Assembly (NCBI RefSeq): GCF_000819685.1
Contig: NZ_CDBR01000007.1
Location: 1-64,000 of the forward strand
Length of the DNA: 64,000 bases
From: Aeromonas allosaccharophila
GTDB lineage: Bacteria; Pseudomonadota; Gammaproteobacteria; Enterobacterales; Aeromonadaceae
Reading direction: 5' to 3'
In this document: in pieces, positions 52,965-63,614 of the stretch
How positions within the stretch are numbered: the first letter of the stretch is position 1
How the letters are laid out: every line of letters begins with the position of its first letter
Position numbers and translations under genes: made by a program
Notes under the pieces: generated by a model
Database searches by the model: none
Told to the model about the DNA's origin: nothing
What the model saw: the letters and a program-made list of their open reading frames with translations, nothing else

Positions 52965-53486
52965 ATGCAAAAGGTGAAGTTGCCCGTTAAGGTTGATCCA
53001 GTCCGTAGTGCCTTGAAGCTGCTCGATTACATCGGGATAGTGGAAAAGTCGCAGATGCCCAGGCTGGAGGAATCAACCGCTGGCTTGCAGAGTGATATCG
53101 ATGTATCACTGCACTTTGGCAAAGATGTCCAGAAGTTGACCGTTATGAAAGGCACTGCCCATGCCAAGGTTGACTTGGTTTGCCAACGTTGCGGAGAGAC
53201 ATTCGAACACCTCTGTGAAGCTGAATTTATATACACTCCGCTGTTCGAAAGAACAAACGAGGAAGAACTGCCGGAAGCTTATGAGCCCATTGAGTTGGAC
53301 GAAAACGGCGAGATAGATCTTCATAAAATCCTGGAGGATGAACTTATCCTCTCGTTGCCTCAAGTCGCAATGCATCCTATGGATGCCTGCCCGAGAGGTA
53401 ACATGGAGATGACCTGGGGTGAAATCGAACCTGCTGATGAGCGGCCGAATCCCTTTGCAGTTCTTGAAGAGCTTAAACGTAAGTGA
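52965..53486 (+). CDS. yceD: 23S rRNA accumulation protein YceD
   Basis: A 173-residue DUF177 protein, exactly the length of E. coli YceD, needed for normal 23S rRNA levels by an unclear route. Shared features are MQKVKLPVKVDPVRSA, the paired cysteines in VCQRCGETF, EAYEPIELDENGEIDL, and NPFAVLEELKRK at the end. The long frame begins upstream at 52890 inside the promoter; the ATG at 52965 fits the family. rpmF follows after 19 bases. Confidence 0.94.
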   Translation: MQKVKLPVKVDPVRSALKLLDYIGIVEKSQMPRLEESTAGLQSDIDVSLHFGKDVQKLTVMKGTAHAKVDLVCQRCGETFEHLCEAEFIYTPLFERTNEEELPEAYEPIELDENGEIDLHKILEDELILSLPQVAMHPMDACPRGNMEMTWGEIEPADERPNPFAVLEELKRK

Positions 53487-53505
53487 ATTTAGGAGTTAGC
53501 CTACA

Positions 53506-53673
53506 ATGGCCGTACAACAGAACCGTAAAACCCGTGCCAAGCGTGGCATGCGTCGTTCCCACGATGCGCTGACCACCGCTGCCCTGACTGTTGATCAGAC
53601 CAGTGGCGAAATTCATCGTCGTCACCACGTGACTGCCGATGGTTTCTACCGCGGTAAAAAGGTAATCGCTTAA
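53506..53673 (+). CDS. rpmF: 50S ribosomal protein L32
   Basis: A 55-residue basic protein that starts [20 protein letters not shown] and ends RGKKVIA, a clear L32. AGGAG lies upstream. It is too short for usual open-frame lists but is certain from sequence and place. It links ribosome synthesis with the lipid genes that follow; plsX begins nine bases after its stop. Confidence 0.98.
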   Translation: MAVQQNRKTRAKRGMRRSHDALTTAALTVDQTSGEIHRRHHVTADGFYRGKKVIA

Positions 53674-53682
53674 GGATTGCCT

Positions 53683-54702
53683 TTGTCTACGCAAACTGTC
53701 GCGCTAGACATCATGGGGGGAGATATTGGCCCCTCGGAAACAGTGCCTGCCGCCGTGCAGGCACTGTCTCTTTTACCCCAGCTAAAACTGATCCTGGTCG
53801 GCGACCAGCACCAGACCTCTTCTTTGCTGCAGCAACATGGCTTGCTGAATCATCCCCGCGTCCGTTTCGTACATGCATCCCAGGTGGTTGGCATGGGCGA
53901 TAAACCGATCGTGGCGTTGCGTACTCTGAAAGACTCCTCCATGCGGGTGGTACTCAATCTGGTGAAAGCCGGTGAGGCCGATGCCTGTGTCAGTGCCGGC
54001 AATACCGGCGCGCTGATGGCGATGGCCAAGTGCGTGCTCAAATCCCTGCCGGGGGTAGACAGACCGGCCCTCATCAAGGCGTTGCCGACCTTGAGCGGTA
54101 AACGCACCGTGATGCTGGATCTCGGCGCCAATGTCAGTTGCGATGCCGATACCTTGCTGCAGTTTGCAGTGATGGGCTCCGTCGTGGCCGAAAAGGTCGA
54201 AGGCATTGCGTCACCTCGTGTTGCCTTGCTCAACATCGGCGAGGAGGAGATCAAGGGCAACGATCTGGTGCGTCACAGCGCCGAATTGTTGCGCCAGTGC
54301 CACGCGCTCAATTATGTCGGGTTCGTCGAAGGGGATCGCATCTTCAGCGGTGACAGCGATGTGATTGTCTGTGACGGTTTTGTCGGCAATGTCGCCCTCA
54401 AAACGGCAGAAGGGGTGGTGCGGATGATGGCCCAGCTGGCCGGATATCCCCGCAAGAAACGCAGTTTTCTTGGCCGGATCGCCGGATTTATGTTCAAACG
54501 GCGTTTTTCTTACCTGAACCCCGACCAGTATAACGGGGCAAGTCTGTTAGGATTGCGCGGCATTGTGGTAAAAAGTCATGGGCGGGCCGAACGGCGCGCC
54601 CTGTGTAATGCGATCCTGCTGGCCGCACAAGAGGCCAAACATCAACTTCCACTGCAAATAGCAGATCGCCTTGAAGCTGTCTTCTCTGACAGGGATCTAT
54701 AA
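53683..54702 (+). CDS. plsX: Phosphate acyltransferase PlsX
   Basis: PlsX makes acyl-phosphate from acyl-ACP for phospholipid synthesis. [46 protein letters not shown] and [15 protein letters not shown] are diagnostic. No ATG is available near the start. The TTG at 53683, six bases after AAGGA, gives 339 aa; the TTG at 53677 abuts the ribosome site and is less likely. Downstream is fabH. Confidence 0.95.
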   Translation: MSTQTVALDIMGGDIGPSETVPAAVQALSLLPQLKLILVGDQHQTSSLLQQHGLLNHPRVRFVHASQVVGMGDKPIVALRTLKDSSMRVVLNLVKAGEADACVSAGNTGALMAMAKCVLKSLPGVDRPALIKALPTLSGKRTVMLDLGANVSCDADTLLQFAVMGSVVAEKVEGIASPRVALLNIGEEEIKGNDLVRHSAELLRQCHALNYVGFVEGDRIFSGDSDVIVCDGFVGNVALKTAEGVVRMMAQLAGYPRKKRSFLGRIAGFMFKRRFSYLNPDQYNGASLLGLRGIVVKSHGRAERRALCNAILLAAQEAKHQLPLQIADRLEAVFSDRDL

Positions 54703-54709
54703 GAACTCT

Positions 54710-55669
54710 ATGCATAGCAAAATTCTAGGTACTGGCAGCTACCTGCCGAGTTCAGTGCGTACCAACGCCGATCTCGAGCAGATGGTTGAGACCAGTGATG
54801 AGTGGATCGTGGAACGCACCGGTATCCGTGAGCGCCGTATTGCCGGGGCTGACGAAACCGTTGCCACCCTCTCTTACCAGGCCGCCCTGCGGGCCCTGGA
54901 AGCAGCCGGTCTGACCGCTGCCGATCTCGATATGATAGTGCTGGCCACCACCAGTGCTGAAAATGCCTTCCCGGCTGCTGCCTGCGAGCTGCAGGGGTTG
55001 CTCGGCGTACCGGGCATTCCTGCCTTTGACGTGGCTGCAGCCTGCGCCGGTTTCACCTACGCACTCTCCATTGCCGATCAGTTCGTCAAATCCGGCGCCG
55101 CCCGCCATGTGCTGGTCGTCGGGGCCGATGTGCTCTCCCGCATGTGCGATCCGCAAGATCGCGGCACCATCATCCTGTTTGGTGACGGGGCAGGGGCTGT
55201 GATTGTCGGTGCCAGCGAGACGCCGGGCATCCTCTCTACCCATCTCCATGCCGATGGCCGTTATGGCGAGCTGCTCAAACTGCCTCACCCCCGTCGCGGC
55301 ATGCCGGGTGCCGAGCTCGAAGCCTACATGTATATGAAGGGCAACGATGTTTTCAAGGTAGCGGTCACCCGTCTGAGCGAGATCGTCACCGAAACGTTGG
55401 CCGCTGCCGGTATCGAACCGAGCGAGCTGGACTGGCTGGTGCCTCATCAGGCCAACTTCCGCATCATCAGCGCCACGGCCAAGAAGCTCGGCATGAGCCT
55501 CGATAAAGTGGTGCTGACCCTCGACAAGCACGGCAATACCTCTGCCGCTTCCGTTCCGGTCGCCTTCGACGAAGGGGTTCGGGATGGCCGGATCAAACCG
55601 GGTCAGCTGGTACTGCTGGAAGCCTTTGGCGGCGGTTTTGCCTGGGGCTCGGCGCTGGTTCGCCTCTGA
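54710..55669 (+). CDS. fabH: 3-oxoacyl-ACP synthase III
   Basis: FabH condenses acetyl-CoA with malonyl-ACP to start each fatty acid. The Cys-His-Asn triad is visible: [20 protein letters not shown] and [11 protein letters not shown]. The ATG at 54710 matches the family start ([13 protein letters not shown]) and gives 319 aa; the frame also opens upstream within plsX. It is eight bases after plsX and 70 before fabD. Confidence 0.96.
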   Translation: MHSKILGTGSYLPSSVRTNADLEQMVETSDEWIVERTGIRERRIAGADETVATLSYQAALRALEAAGLTAADLDMIVLATTSAENAFPAAACELQGLLGVPGIPAFDVAAACAGFTYALSIADQFVKSGAARHVLVVGADVLSRMCDPQDRGTIILFGDGAGAVIVGASETPGILSTHLHADGRYGELLKLPHPRRGMPGAELEAYMYMKGNDVFKVAVTRLSEIVTETLAAAGIEPSELDWLVPHQANFRIISATAKKLGMSLDKVVLTLDKHGNTSAASVPVAFDEGVRDGRIKPGQLVLLEAFGGGFAWGSALVRL

Positions 55670-55740
55670 TCTTCGGCGGGATGGTGTACCCATCATCCCG
55701 TCACCGATTTCATTTTTGTCTTATCTAAAAGGAATCAATG

Positions 55741-56676
55741 ATGACCCAATTTGCCATTGCCTTCCCGGGACAAGGTTCCCAGTCCGTTGGCATGCTGGCC
55801 GAGCTGGCCGAACAACATGCCGTGATCAAGGAGACCTTCGCCGAGGCGAGCCAGGTGCTGGGTTATGACCTGTTTGCCCTGGTGATGGATGGTCCGGTTG
55901 AAGATCTGAACAAAACCTGGCGCACCCAGCCGGCGCTGCTGACTGCCTCTGTCGCCCTGTGGCGTCTGTGGCAACAGCAGGGTGGGGCAACGCCTGCCGT
56001 GATGGCGGGCCACAGCCTGGGTGAGTACTCCGCGCTGGTTTGCAGCGGCGCACTCGATTTTGCCGATGCGGTCAAACTGGTCGAGCTGCGTGGCCTGGCA
56101 ATGCAGGAAGCCGTACCGGAAGGCACCGGCGCCATGGCTGCCATCATCGGTCTGGACAACGAATCCATCGCGGCCAACTGCGAAAAAGCAGCACAAGGGC
56201 AGGTGGTCTCTCCGGTCAACTTCAACTCCCCGGGCCAGGTGGTTATCGCCGGGCACAAAGAGGCTGTTGAACGAGCCAACGTGCTGATGAAAGAGTCGGG
56301 CGCCAAGCGTGCACTGCCGCTGCCGGTCTCCGTTCCATCTCACTGCGCGCTGATGAAACCTGCCGCAGAAAAACTGGCAGCTGCGCTGGACGGGATCGAG
56401 ATCAAGGTTCCAACCATCGCGGTCATCAATAATGTCGACGTATCCTGTGAACAGGATCCGGCCGCCATCAAGCAAGCGCTGGTGCGTCAGCTGTTCAGCC
56501 CGGTTCGTTGGACCGAGACTGTCGAGCGGATGGCCAATGAGGGCGTAACTCTCGAGATCGAGATGGGACCGGGCAAAGTGCTGACCGGGCTCGCCAAGCG
56601 CATCGACAAGCGCGTGGAAGGTATTCACGCCAACGATGCCGCCTCTTTCGAGCAGGCGCTGGCCCAGATCAAGTAA
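55741..56676 (+). CDS. fabD: Malonyl-CoA:ACP transacylase
   Basis: Transfers malonyl from CoA to ACP. The active Ser is in GHSLGEYSALV, with FPGQGSQSVGM at the start and VPSHCALMKPA holding the catalytic His. Two ATGs stand in tandem; the second, at 55741, has the better spacing from AGGA and matches E. coli (MTQFA). 311 aa. Confidence 0.96.
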   Translation: MTQFAIAFPGQGSQSVGMLAELAEQHAVIKETFAEASQVLGYDLFALVMDGPVEDLNKTWRTQPALLTASVALWRLWQQQGGATPAVMAGHSLGEYSALVCSGALDFADAVKLVELRGLAMQEAVPEGTGAMAAIIGLDNESIAANCEKAAQGQVVSPVNFNSPGQVVIAGHKEAVERANVLMKESGAKRALPLPVSVPSHCALMKPAAEKLAAALDGIEIKVPTIAVINNVDVSCEQDPAAIKQALVRQLFSPVRWTETVERMANEGVTLEIEMGPGKVLTGLAKRIDKRVEGIHANDAASFEQALAQIK

Positions 56677-56689
56677 ACAGGAGCAAGTG

Positions 56690-57424
56690 ATGAGTTTTAC
56701 CGATAAGGTAGTGTTGGTGACCGGTGCCAGTCGTGGCATCGGCCGTGCGATTGCCGAGACTTTTGCGGCCCGTGGCGCCAAAGTCGTCGGGACGGCCACC
56801 AGCGAGAGCGGTGCCGAGGCGATCAGCGCCTATCTGGGCGACCATGGTTGCGGTATGGCGCTGAACGTGACCAGCCAGGAATCCATCGAAGCCGTCTTTG
56901 CCGCCATCAAGGCGCGCTTTGGCGACATCGACATTCTGATCAACAACGCGGGGATCACCCGTGACAACCTGTTGATGCGGATGAAAGATGACGAGTGGAA
57001 CGAGATCATCGATACCAATCTGACCTCGCTCTACCGTCTGAGCAAACCGGTGTTGCGTGCCATGATGAAGAAACGTCACGGTCGCATCATCAGCATTGGT
57101 TCCGTGGTAGGCACCATGGGCAATGCGGGTCAGGTCAACTATGCTGCCGCCAAGGCGGGTCTGGTTGGTTTTACCAAATCGTTGGCGCGGGAAGTGGCAT
57201 CCCGTGGTATCACAGTGAACGCGGTTGCCCCTGGTTTCATCGAAACCGACATGACCCGTGCCCTGAATGACGATCAACGTGCCGGCATCATGAGTCAGGT
57301 GCCTGCCGCCCGTTTGGGTGATCCAAAAGAAATTGCCGCAGCTGTGGTATTCTTGGCTTCTGATGAAGCAGCCTATATCACCGGCGAAACCCTGCATGTT
57401 AATGGCGGGATGTACATGGTGTAA
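56690..57424 (+). CDS. fabG: 3-oxoacyl-ACP reductase
   Basis: NADPH-dependent ketoreductase of the elongation cycle, short-chain dehydrogenase family. The Rossmann loop is VTGASRGIGRAIAE, and the Ser-Tyr-Lys triad is in IISIGSVVG and VNYAAAKAG. The ATG at 56690 with AGGAG gives 244 aa, the E. coli length; a longer frame overlaps fabD. Thirteen bases separate it from fabD. Confidence 0.97.
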   Translation: MSFTDKVVLVTGASRGIGRAIAETFAARGAKVVGTATSESGAEAISAYLGDHGCGMALNVTSQESIEAVFAAIKARFGDIDILINNAGITRDNLLMRMKDDEWNEIIDTNLTSLYRLSKPVLRAMMKKRHGRIISIGSVVGTMGNAGQVNYAAAKAGLVGFTKSLAREVASRGITVNAVAPGFIETDMTRALNDDQRAGIMSQVPAARLGDPKEIAAAVVFLASDEAAYITGETLHVNGGMYMV

Positions 57425-57507
57425 TCAATTTGTCGTGAGATCTGTTCAAATTTGCGATAGTACGCCGAAGTTTGGCACATTTCGTGGTTTGACCAGCGGC
57501 AAGCTAC

Positions 57508-57535
57508 TTGCAAACTCACGTCAATTGAATAAACT
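57508..57535 (+). promoter_or_regulatory. Possible acpP promoter
   Basis: TTGCAA (57508-57513), 16 bases, TAAACT (57530-57535), in the 158-base AT-rich gap before acpP. A separate promoter would suit the very high demand for ACP. Confidence 0.45.
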
Positions 57536-57582
57536 ACCCCAACCAGACGCAAATAGCGTATTTTTAAAGGAAAATTCAGGTC

Positions 57583-57819
57583 ATGAGCAACATCGAAGAA
57601 CGCGTAAAGAAAATCATCATCGAACAACTGGGTGTTAAAGAAGAAGACGTCAAGAACGCTGCCTCCTTCGTCGACGACCTGGGCGCTGACTCTTTGGATA
57701 CCGTTGAACTGGTAATGGCGCTGGAAGAAGAATTCGATACCGAAATTCCTGATGAAGAAGCCGAGAAGATCACCACTGTTCAAGCGGCTATCGATTACAT
57801 CACCGCTAATCAGGAATAA
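57583..57819 (+). CDS. acpP: Acyl carrier protein
   Basis: A 78-residue acidic helical carrier, the central shuttle of fatty-acid synthesis. The phosphopantetheine Ser is in [13 protein letters not shown]. Sequence is nearly that of other gammaproteobacterial ACPs. An AAAGGA stands upstream. A terminator hairpin follows the stop, so most transcripts may end before fabF. Confidence 0.98.
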   Translation: MSNIEERVKKIIIEQLGVKEEDVKNAASFVDDLGADSLDTVELVMALEEEFDTEIPDEEAEKITTVQAAIDYITANQE

Positions 57820-57831
57820 GTTCCTGTTCTG

Positions 57832-57860
57832 AAAGAAGCGGCCCAAGGGCCGCTTCTTTT
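57832..57860 (+). terminator. acpP-fabF intercistronic terminator
   Basis: Thirteen-base arms (57832-57844 with 57847-57859) meet in a tight loop and end in TTTT. It would lower fabF transcription relative to acpP. Confidence 0.85.
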
Positions 57861-57901
57861 GTATTTGTTTCCTTTCAAATCACCTCTCGGAGACTACCTC
57901 A

Positions 57902-59143
57902 GTGTCAAAACGCAGAGTCGTGGTGACCGGCTTGGGGATGCTTTCCCCGGTGGGTAACACTGCCGAATCCAGCTGGCAAGCACTGCTCAACGGGCAGAGC
58001 GGCATTTCCCTTATCGATCACTTTGATGCCAGCGAGTTCGCAACCCGCTTCGCAGGTCTGGTCAAAGATTTCGATCCCGAGCAATACGGCATCAACCGCA
58101 AAGAAGCCCGCAAGATGGATCTCTTTATCCAGTACGGCGTGGCGGCGGGGATCCAGGCGCTGGATGATTCCGGCCTGACCATCAATGAAGAGAATGCCGA
58201 GCGTGTCGGCGTGGCGATTGGCTCCGGTATCGGCGGTCTGGGTCTGATTGAACAGAACCACAGCAGCCTGATCAACGGTGGCCCGCGCAAGCTGAGCCCC
58301 TTCTTCGTACCGTCCACCATCATCAATATGGTGTCCGGTCATCTCTCCATCATGAAAGGTCTGCAAGGGCCGAACATCGCCGTGACTACCGCCTGTACTA
58401 CCGGTACCCATGCCATCGGCATGGCCGGTCGGATGATCGCCTACGGTGATGCGGACGTGATGGTGGCTGGCGGCACTGAGAAAGCCTCCACCCCGATGGG
58501 GATGGGGGGTTTCGCGGCGGCCAAGGCGCTCTCCAACCGCAATGACGAGCCGCAAAAGGCGAGCCGTCCGTGGGACAAGGATCGCGACGGTTTTGTGCTG
58601 GGTGACGGTGCCGGTGTACTGGTGCTGGAAGAGTACGAACACGCCAAGGCCCGTGGCGCCAAGATCTACGCCGAGCTGGTCGGTTTTGGCATGAGCGGCG
58701 ACGCCTACCACATGACTGCGCCTCCCGCCGATGGCAACGGTGGCGCCCGCGCCATGAAAAATGCCATCAAGGATGCCGGTATCGCCCCCGAGCAGATTGG
58801 TTACATCAACGCCCACGGCACCTCCACCCCGCTGGGTGACGTGGCCGAACTGCGTGGTATGAAGTCGGTGTTTGGTGAGCACGCCAAATCCCTGATGATC
58901 AGCTCCACCAAGTCCATGACCGGTCACCTGCTGGGCGCCGCCGGTGCCATCGAGGCGATCATCACAGTGTTGGCACTGCGTGATCAGGTGGCGCCGCCCA
59001 CCATCAACCTGGACAACCCGGATGAAGAGTGCGATCTGGATCTGGTGCCCCACGTGGCCAAGTCAGGCTGCTTCGAGTACGCCCTCTCCAACTCGTTTGG
59101 ATTTGGCGGCACCAATGGCTCGCTGATCTTCAAACGCGTATAA
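57902..59143 (+). CDS. fabF: 3-oxoacyl-ACP synthase II
   Basis: Elongation condensing enzyme, involved in thermal control of membrane unsaturation in E. coli. The Cys-His-His triad is seen in [23 protein letters not shown] and [12 protein letters not shown]. The start is a GTG at 57902 (413 aa) with GGAG about ten bases upstream. A terminator follows its stop, with the pabC ribosome site immediately beyond. Confidence 0.96.
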   Translation: MSKRRVVVTGLGMLSPVGNTAESSWQALLNGQSGISLIDHFDASEFATRFAGLVKDFDPEQYGINRKEARKMDLFIQYGVAAGIQALDDSGLTINEENAERVGVAIGSGIGGLGLIEQNHSSLINGGPRKLSPFFVPSTIINMVSGHLSIMKGLQGPNIAVTTACTTGTHAIGMAGRMIAYGDADVMVAGGTEKASTPMGMGGFAAAKALSNRNDEPQKASRPWDKDRDGFVLGDGAGVLVLEEYEHAKARGAKIYAELVGFGMSGDAYHMTAPPADGNGGARAMKNAIKDAGIAPEQIGYINAHGTSTPLGDVAELRGMKSVFGEHAKSLMISSTKSMTGHLLGAAGAIEAIITVLALRDQVAPPTINLDNPDEECDLDLVPHVAKSGCFEYALSNSFGFGGTNGSLIFKRV

Positions 59144-59165
59144 TTTGCCGCAGGGCAAAGACACA

Positions 59166-59196
59166 GGCCCGATACTGCCGGTATCGGGCCTTTTTT
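59166..59196 (+). terminator. fabF terminator
   Basis: Ten-base arms (59166-59175 with 59181-59190), then six Ts, only a few bases before the pabC Shine-Dalgarno sequence. Confidence 0.9.
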
Positions 59197-59211
59197 ATCG
59201 GAGGGATCCCT

Positions 59212-60018
59212 TTGCTTATCAATGGAATGAAGCTTGATACCATCTCGGCCCATGATCGGGGGCTGGCCTATGGTGACGGTCATTTCACCACCATGGCGGT
59301 CAGGGATGGTCGTGTATTGCAGTGGCCTGCCCATCTGGCACGGCTGCAGCAGGCCAACAATCGGCTGGGATTGGCTGATCCTGACTGGGGTCTGTTGAGC
59401 CAGGAAGTTGAAGAGATGGTGGCCAACCAGTCACAATGCGTGGCCAAGATGATCCTGACCCGCGGCGAGGGTGGCAGGGGCTATGATGGCAGCGGATGTC
59501 AGCACTCGACCCGCATTGTCAGCCTGGCGCCATTTCCTACCCACTATGGCCAGTGGCAACAGCAGGGTATCGAGATGGTGGTGTGCCGCCAGCGGATCGG
59601 CGATGCCCCAATGCTGGCCGGGCTTAAAACCTTGAATCGTCTGGAGCAGGTGTTGCTGAAAAGCGAACTTGTCAGCCGTGATGCAGTCGAAGGGATAGTG
59701 CTTAACAGCCGCGGTTTTCTGACCGAAGGGGTCAGTGCCAATCTGTTTTGGCGTCGGGGCAAGACGGTGTTTACGCCGGATCTGGCCCGCGGTGGTGTCG
59801 ATGGCATCATGCGCCGCCAGGTGATGGCGATGCTGAAACAGATGAGTATTGAGTTGCGTGTGGTAGAGGCTCCGCTGGAGTCACTATGGCAGGCGGAAGA
59901 GGTGTGGCTCACCAATACCCTGATGGGGGTGGTGCCGGTCAACGGCATCGAGGATATTCATTATCCCGCAGCGGTATTGAGTCGCCGTTTACAGGAGCGT
60001 TTGGTCATTGAAGTTTAA
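59212..60018 (+). CDS. pabC: Aminodeoxychorismate lyase
   Basis: A PLP-dependent lyase producing p-aminobenzoate for folate. Fold-type IV features are HDRGLAYGDGHFTTMAV, the PLP lysine in LAGLKTLNRLEQVL, and GFLTEGVSANLFW. I chose the TTG at 59212, seven bases after a perfect GGAGG, giving 268 aa beginning (M)LINGMKLD, in line with E. coli MFLING. The stop overlaps the mltG start by 11 bases. Confidence 0.93.
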   Translation: MLINGMKLDTISAHDRGLAYGDGHFTTMAVRDGRVLQWPAHLARLQQANNRLGLADPDWGLLSQEVEEMVANQSQCVAKMILTRGEGGRGYDGSGCQHSTRIVSLAPFPTHYGQWQQQGIEMVVCRQRIGDAPMLAGLKTLNRLEQVLLKSELVSRDAVEGIVLNSRGFLTEGVSANLFWRRGKTVFTPDLARGGVDGIMRRQVMAMLKQMSIELRVVEAPLESLWQAEEVWLTNTLMGVVPVNGIEDIHYPAAVLSRRLQERLVIEV

Positions 60019-61009
60019 TCGGCTTTACACCCTGCTCGCGGGGGCGGCACTGACTGTGGCCGTCGCCGGGGGCTATGTATATCACAAATGGCAACAGGTG
60101 GAGACGCTCACCAACAAGGGGCCGACCCGGCTCTATACGGTGGAGAAAGGCGCTCATGCTGCGCGCCTGATCGCCGAATTGGGGGAGGGGGAAACCAGCC
60201 CGTGGGCGGTGCGACTCTGGCTGCGCGGCCATCCCGAACTGGTGGCCATCAAATCGGGCACCTATGAGATCAAGGAAGGGGCCCCCCTCAAGGAGACCCT
60301 CTCTCTGTTTGCATCAGGCAAGGAGTTTCACTTCAGCCTCACCTTCGTTGAAGGTTCCCGTTTCGAGGATTGGCAGAAGCAGCTCGCCAGCGCTCCATAT
60401 CTCGAGCGGTTGACCGTTGAGCAATCCGAAGCCGATCTGGCGCAGGAGCTCGGCATCGAGAATGGCAAGCTGGAGGGGTGGTTCCTGCCGGAAACGTACG
60501 CCTATACCACCCATGCCAGCGATCTCTCGATCTTGCGCCGCGCCCATCAGGATATGGAGACCTTCCTGCAGCAGAGCTGGGAGAAACGTCAGGCCAACCT
60601 GCCTTACAAAACGCCCTATGAGGCGTTGATCATGGCCTCCATTATCGAGAAAGAGACTGGCCAGCCGGACGAGCGGGCGCAGATCGCCTCCGTATTCGTC
60701 AACCGTCTGCGTTTGGGGATGAAGTTGCAGACTGATCCCACCGTCATTTACGGGGTGAAGGATCGCTACGATGGCAACATTCGCCGCAGTGATCTGACCG
60801 ACAAGAATCCCTACAACACTTATGTGATCGACGGTCTGCCGCCCACGCCTATCGCCATGCCGGGCAAGGCCTCCATCGAAGCAGCGCTCAACCCCAAATC
60901 GACCGACTATCTCTACTTTGTCGCCAAGGGGGGCGGTGCCCACTATTTCTCCAAGACCCTCGATGAACACAATCGGGCGGTTCGCGAATACATATTGAAG
61001 AAATCCTGA
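60008..61009 (+). CDS. mltG: Endolytic murein transglycosylase MltG (YceG)
   Basis: An inner-membrane enzyme that cuts nascent glycan strands and sets their length. One N-terminal membrane helix ([20 protein letters not shown]), a LysM-like region, then the YceG catalytic domain, with the catalytic Glu in [18 protein letters not shown] and the end motif [18 protein letters not shown]. The start is a TTG at 60008 inside the end of pabC. 333 aa. The stop overlaps the tmk ATG. Confidence 0.94.
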   Translation: MKFNRLYTLLAGAALTVAVAGGYVYHKWQQVETLTNKGPTRLYTVEKGAHAARLIAELGEGETSPWAVRLWLRGHPELVAIKSGTYEIKEGAPLKETLSLFASGKEFHFSLTFVEGSRFEDWQKQLASAPYLERLTVEQSEADLAQELGIENGKLEGWFLPETYAYTTHASDLSILRRAHQDMETFLQQSWEKRQANLPYKTPYEALIMASIIEKETGQPDERAQIASVFVNRLRLGMKLQTDPTVIYGVKDRYDGNIRRSDLTDKNPYNTYVIDGLPPTPIAMPGKASIEAALNPKSTDYLYFVAKGGGAHYFSKTLDEHNRAVREYILKKS

Positions 61010-61650
61010 TGTCTAAATTTATTGTTATTGAAGGTTTGGAAGGGGCAGGGAAGAGCTCTGCCGTACGTTACGTCACAGACTATCTGCAACACCACGGTAT
61101 CGACCGGATCGAGTGCACCCGCGAGCCGGGTGGTACCCCGCTGGCCGAGCGGATGCGTGCCATCGTCAAAGAGGTGCACGACGAGCGCCTCACCATCGAA
61201 GCCGAACTGCTGCTGATGTATGCCTCCCGGGTACAACTGGTGGAGACCCGCATCAAGCCCGCGCTGGCCGACGGTGTCTGGGTGGTTGGGGATCGCCACG
61301 ATCTCTCCTCCCAAGCGTATCAGGGCGGTGGTCGCGGTATCGATCCCCAGCTCATCGGTGCCATCAAGCAGGCGGTACTCGGCAACTTCAAGCCGGATCT
61401 CACCCTCTATCTCGATATTGATCCCGCCCTTGGCTTGCAGCGCGCTCGCCATCGTGGCGAGCTGGATCGCATCGAACTGGAGCAACTGAGCTTTTTCGAG
61501 CGTACCCGAGCGCGTTATCTCGAACTGGCCGCCAAGGATGATTCCATTGTGGTGATCGATGCGGCGCAAACGCCGGAACAGGTCAAAGCGGCCATCGAGC
61601 GTGCATTGGATCACTATCTGTCGAACGAGCGCCTATGTATCCCTGGCTGA
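61009..61650 (+). CDS. tmk: Thymidylate kinase
   Basis: Phosphorylates dTMP to dTDP. The P-loop is [15 protein letters not shown], followed by the DR(Y/H) motif in [18 protein letters not shown] and the lid region [11 protein letters not shown]. 213 aa. It overlaps mltG by one base and holB by 16 bases, as part of a compact run. Confidence 0.96.
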   Translation: MSKFIVIEGLEGAGKSSAVRYVTDYLQHHGIDRIECTREPGGTPLAERMRAIVKEVHDERLTIEAELLLMYASRVQLVETRIKPALADGVWVVGDRHDLSSQAYQGGGRGIDPQLIGAIKQAVLGNFKPDLTLYLDIDPALGLQRARHRGELDRIELEQLSFFERTRARYLELAAKDDSIVVIDAAQTPEQVKAAIERALDHYLSNERLCIPG

Positions 61651-62582
61651 TCCCCGACTGGCATGCCCTGAGCCAGACGGCCCAGTCCGGTCGTCTCGGC
61701 CACGCCTGGTTGCTGCTCGGCGATCCCGGTCTTGGCAAGGAGCAGCTTGCCGAGCGGTTGGCACGCTTGCACCTTTGCCAGCACCCCGATCGCGGAGAAC
61801 CGTGCGGTCAGTGCCACTCCTGCCAGCTGTTTGACAAGGGTAACCACCCGGATCTCGGCACCATCGCTCGCGATAGCAAGACCATCGGGGTCGAAGCCAT
61901 TCGCGAGATCTGCACCCGGCTGCAGGGCTCTGCCCAGCTCGGCCGCGGCAAGGTGGTGATCATTCCTGATGCAGAGCGGATGACCGAATCGGCGGCCAAC
62001 GCCTTGCTGAAAACCCTGGAAGAGCCAGCCGGCGACAGCTTGTTGTTGTTGATCGCCTCCCAGGTTTCGCGGTTGCTCCCCACCATTCTCAGTCGCTGTC
62101 ATAAACATGTCTGTCAGTTGCCTGCGGAAGGGGAGACGGTACGCTGGTTGGCCGAGCAGGGTCATCAGGCCACGTTGGCTCAGGTGCGGATCTGTCAGGG
62201 GGCCCCGCTGCGGGTACTCGACTATATCGAGCAGCAACAGGACGGTACTCGCCGCGAATTGCTGGAACAGTTTGTCGCCCTGAGTCAAAGTCCGGTCAAG
62301 GCGACGGCACTGTGCAGCCAGCTGGGTCAGGAGACGCAGGTCAGGTTGCACTGGTTGCAGCTCTTCTTGTGCGATGCCCTGAAAACCCAGGCCGGATGTG
62401 GTCACCATCAACTGGCGATGCCGGATCTGGCTATTTTGAGTCAGCGGTTAGCGGAGCTGCACTCCAGCGAAAAACTGCTGGAGGCAGAACAAGGTCTGGT
62501 TGACCTCAAGGCCGCTTGCCAGCCGGGGCAGCTCTCCAATCCCACCATCCATTTGATGAACTGGCTCAGTCGCTGGTTATAA
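61635..62582 (+). CDS. holB: DNA polymerase III subunit delta'
   Basis: Clamp-loader subunit. The start [12 protein letters not shown], the zinc-module cysteines ([16 protein letters not shown]), the sensor region [12 protein letters not shown] and the SRC motif in ILSRCHKHV mark an AAA+ delta' protein; the Walker A site ([13 protein letters not shown]) is partly kept, although in E. coli delta' does not bind ATP. 315 aa. The start lies inside tmk. Confidence 0.94.
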   Translation: MYPWLIPDWHALSQTAQSGRLGHAWLLLGDPGLGKEQLAERLARLHLCQHPDRGEPCGQCHSCQLFDKGNHPDLGTIARDSKTIGVEAIREICTRLQGSAQLGRGKVVIIPDAERMTESAANALLKTLEEPAGDSLLLLIASQVSRLLPTILSRCHKHVCQLPAEGETVRWLAEQGHQATLAQVRICQGAPLRVLDYIEQQQDGTRRELLEQFVALSQSPVKATALCSQLGQETQVRLHWLQLFLCDALKTQAGCGHHQLAMPDLAILSQRLAELHSSEKLLEAEQGLVDLKAACQPGQLSNPTIHLMNWLSRWL

Positions 62583-62607
62583 GTACCGACAAGCAGAAAG
62601 GTTTTAT

Positions 62608-63387
62608 ATGTTACTCGTTGATTCCCACTGTCATCTCGATCGCCTCAGCTATGGCAGCAAGCAGACCAGCATGGCCGATGTACTGGCCAAGGCCGCGAAA
62701 CTGGACGTGGGATATTTTCTCTGTGTCAGTGTCACTCAGGCACAGTTCCCGAGCATGCTCGAGGCGATTGCCTCCTATCCCCAGGTGTTTGCCTCTTGCG
62801 GGGTACACCCGCTCAATCAGGAACCCGGTGTCGATGCCGCCCTGTTGCTGACCCAGGCGGCAGATGAGAGAGTAATCGCCATCGGCGAGACCGGTCTCGA
62901 CTACTTCTACTCCCCCGAGAACAAAGAGGTGCAGCAAGCCTCTTTCCGCGAACATATCCGGGTTGCCCGCGCCCTGAACAAGCCGCTGATCATCCACACT
63001 CGCGATGCCCAGCAAGATACCTTGCAGATCATGCGTGAAGAGGGAGCTGATCAGGTTGGCGGTGTGCTGCACTGCTTCACTGAATCCCTCGAGATGGCAC
63101 AAGCGGCGATGGCGATGGGGTTCTATATCTCCATCTCCGGGATCGCCACCTTCAAAAATGCGTCCGCCCTGCAAGAGGTGGTCAAGGCTCTGCCCCTCGA
63201 CCGATTGCTGGTCGAGACCGACTCGCCCTATCTTGCTCCCGTTCCGCATCGGGGGAGGGAGAACGAGCCCGCCTTCGTGCGAGATGTTGCCCAGTTTATT
63301 GCCGACCTGCGTCAGATCCCGCTTAGCGAATTGGCAGAAGCGACCAGCCGGAATTTCTTTGAACTGTTCAAACTGGCGAAAAAATAA
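62608..63387 (+). CDS. ycfH: TatD-family metal-dependent hydrolase (YcfH)
   Basis: A 259-residue TIM-barrel hydrolase. Metal ligands are in VDSHCHLDRL, GETGLDYFY, IIHTRDAQQDTL, VLHCFTES and VETDSPYLAP. E. coli YcfH occupies the same place after holB; the family includes 3'-5' DNA exonucleases and deacylases, and the exact substrate is not settled. It is the last gene of the syntenic block, with a terminator after it. Confidence 0.94.
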   Translation: MLLVDSHCHLDRLSYGSKQTSMADVLAKAAKLDVGYFLCVSVTQAQFPSMLEAIASYPQVFASCGVHPLNQEPGVDAALLLTQAADERVIAIGETGLDYFYSPENKEVQQASFREHIRVARALNKPLIIHTRDAQQDTLQIMREEGADQVGGVLHCFTESLEMAQAAMAMGFYISISGIATFKNASALQEVVKALPLDRLLVETDSPYLAPVPHRGRENEPAFVRDVAQFIADLRQIPLSELAEATSRNFFELFKLAKK

Positions 63388-63390
63388 CAC

Positions 63391-63420
63391 AGAAGCCCCG
63401 TTGTTCGGGGCTTCTTTTAT
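63391..63420 (+). terminator. ycfH terminator
   Basis: Ten-base arms (63391-63400 with 63406-63415) around TTGTT, then TTTT. From here to 63584 I see no gene or clear signal. Confidence 0.9.
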
Positions 63421-63584
63421 TTCAAATACCAAGCTGATTACCCACCTGAATATCAACTCCGCACTACGTTATCTCTCACTCGCCCAACCAATTCAACTCG
63501 TTCATCCATACAAAACCGTGTCGAATAATACTCCTATGTTTCGTCTGTTCACTGTGGCCAATGGGTATTAAAACAGCATGCTAT

Positions 63585-63614
63585 AAGTATCGATAATATT
63601 CATTATCGATACTT
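63585..63614. repeat. 13+13 bp perfect palindrome before the recombinase gene
   Basis: AAGTATCGATAAT (63585-63597) and ATTATCGATACTT (63602-63614) are perfect inverted repeats with only ATTC between. The arrangement resembles paired binding arms, either a tyrosine-recombinase core site or an operator. Its right end runs into the -35 element of the likely promoter of the recombinase gene. Confidence 0.8.
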
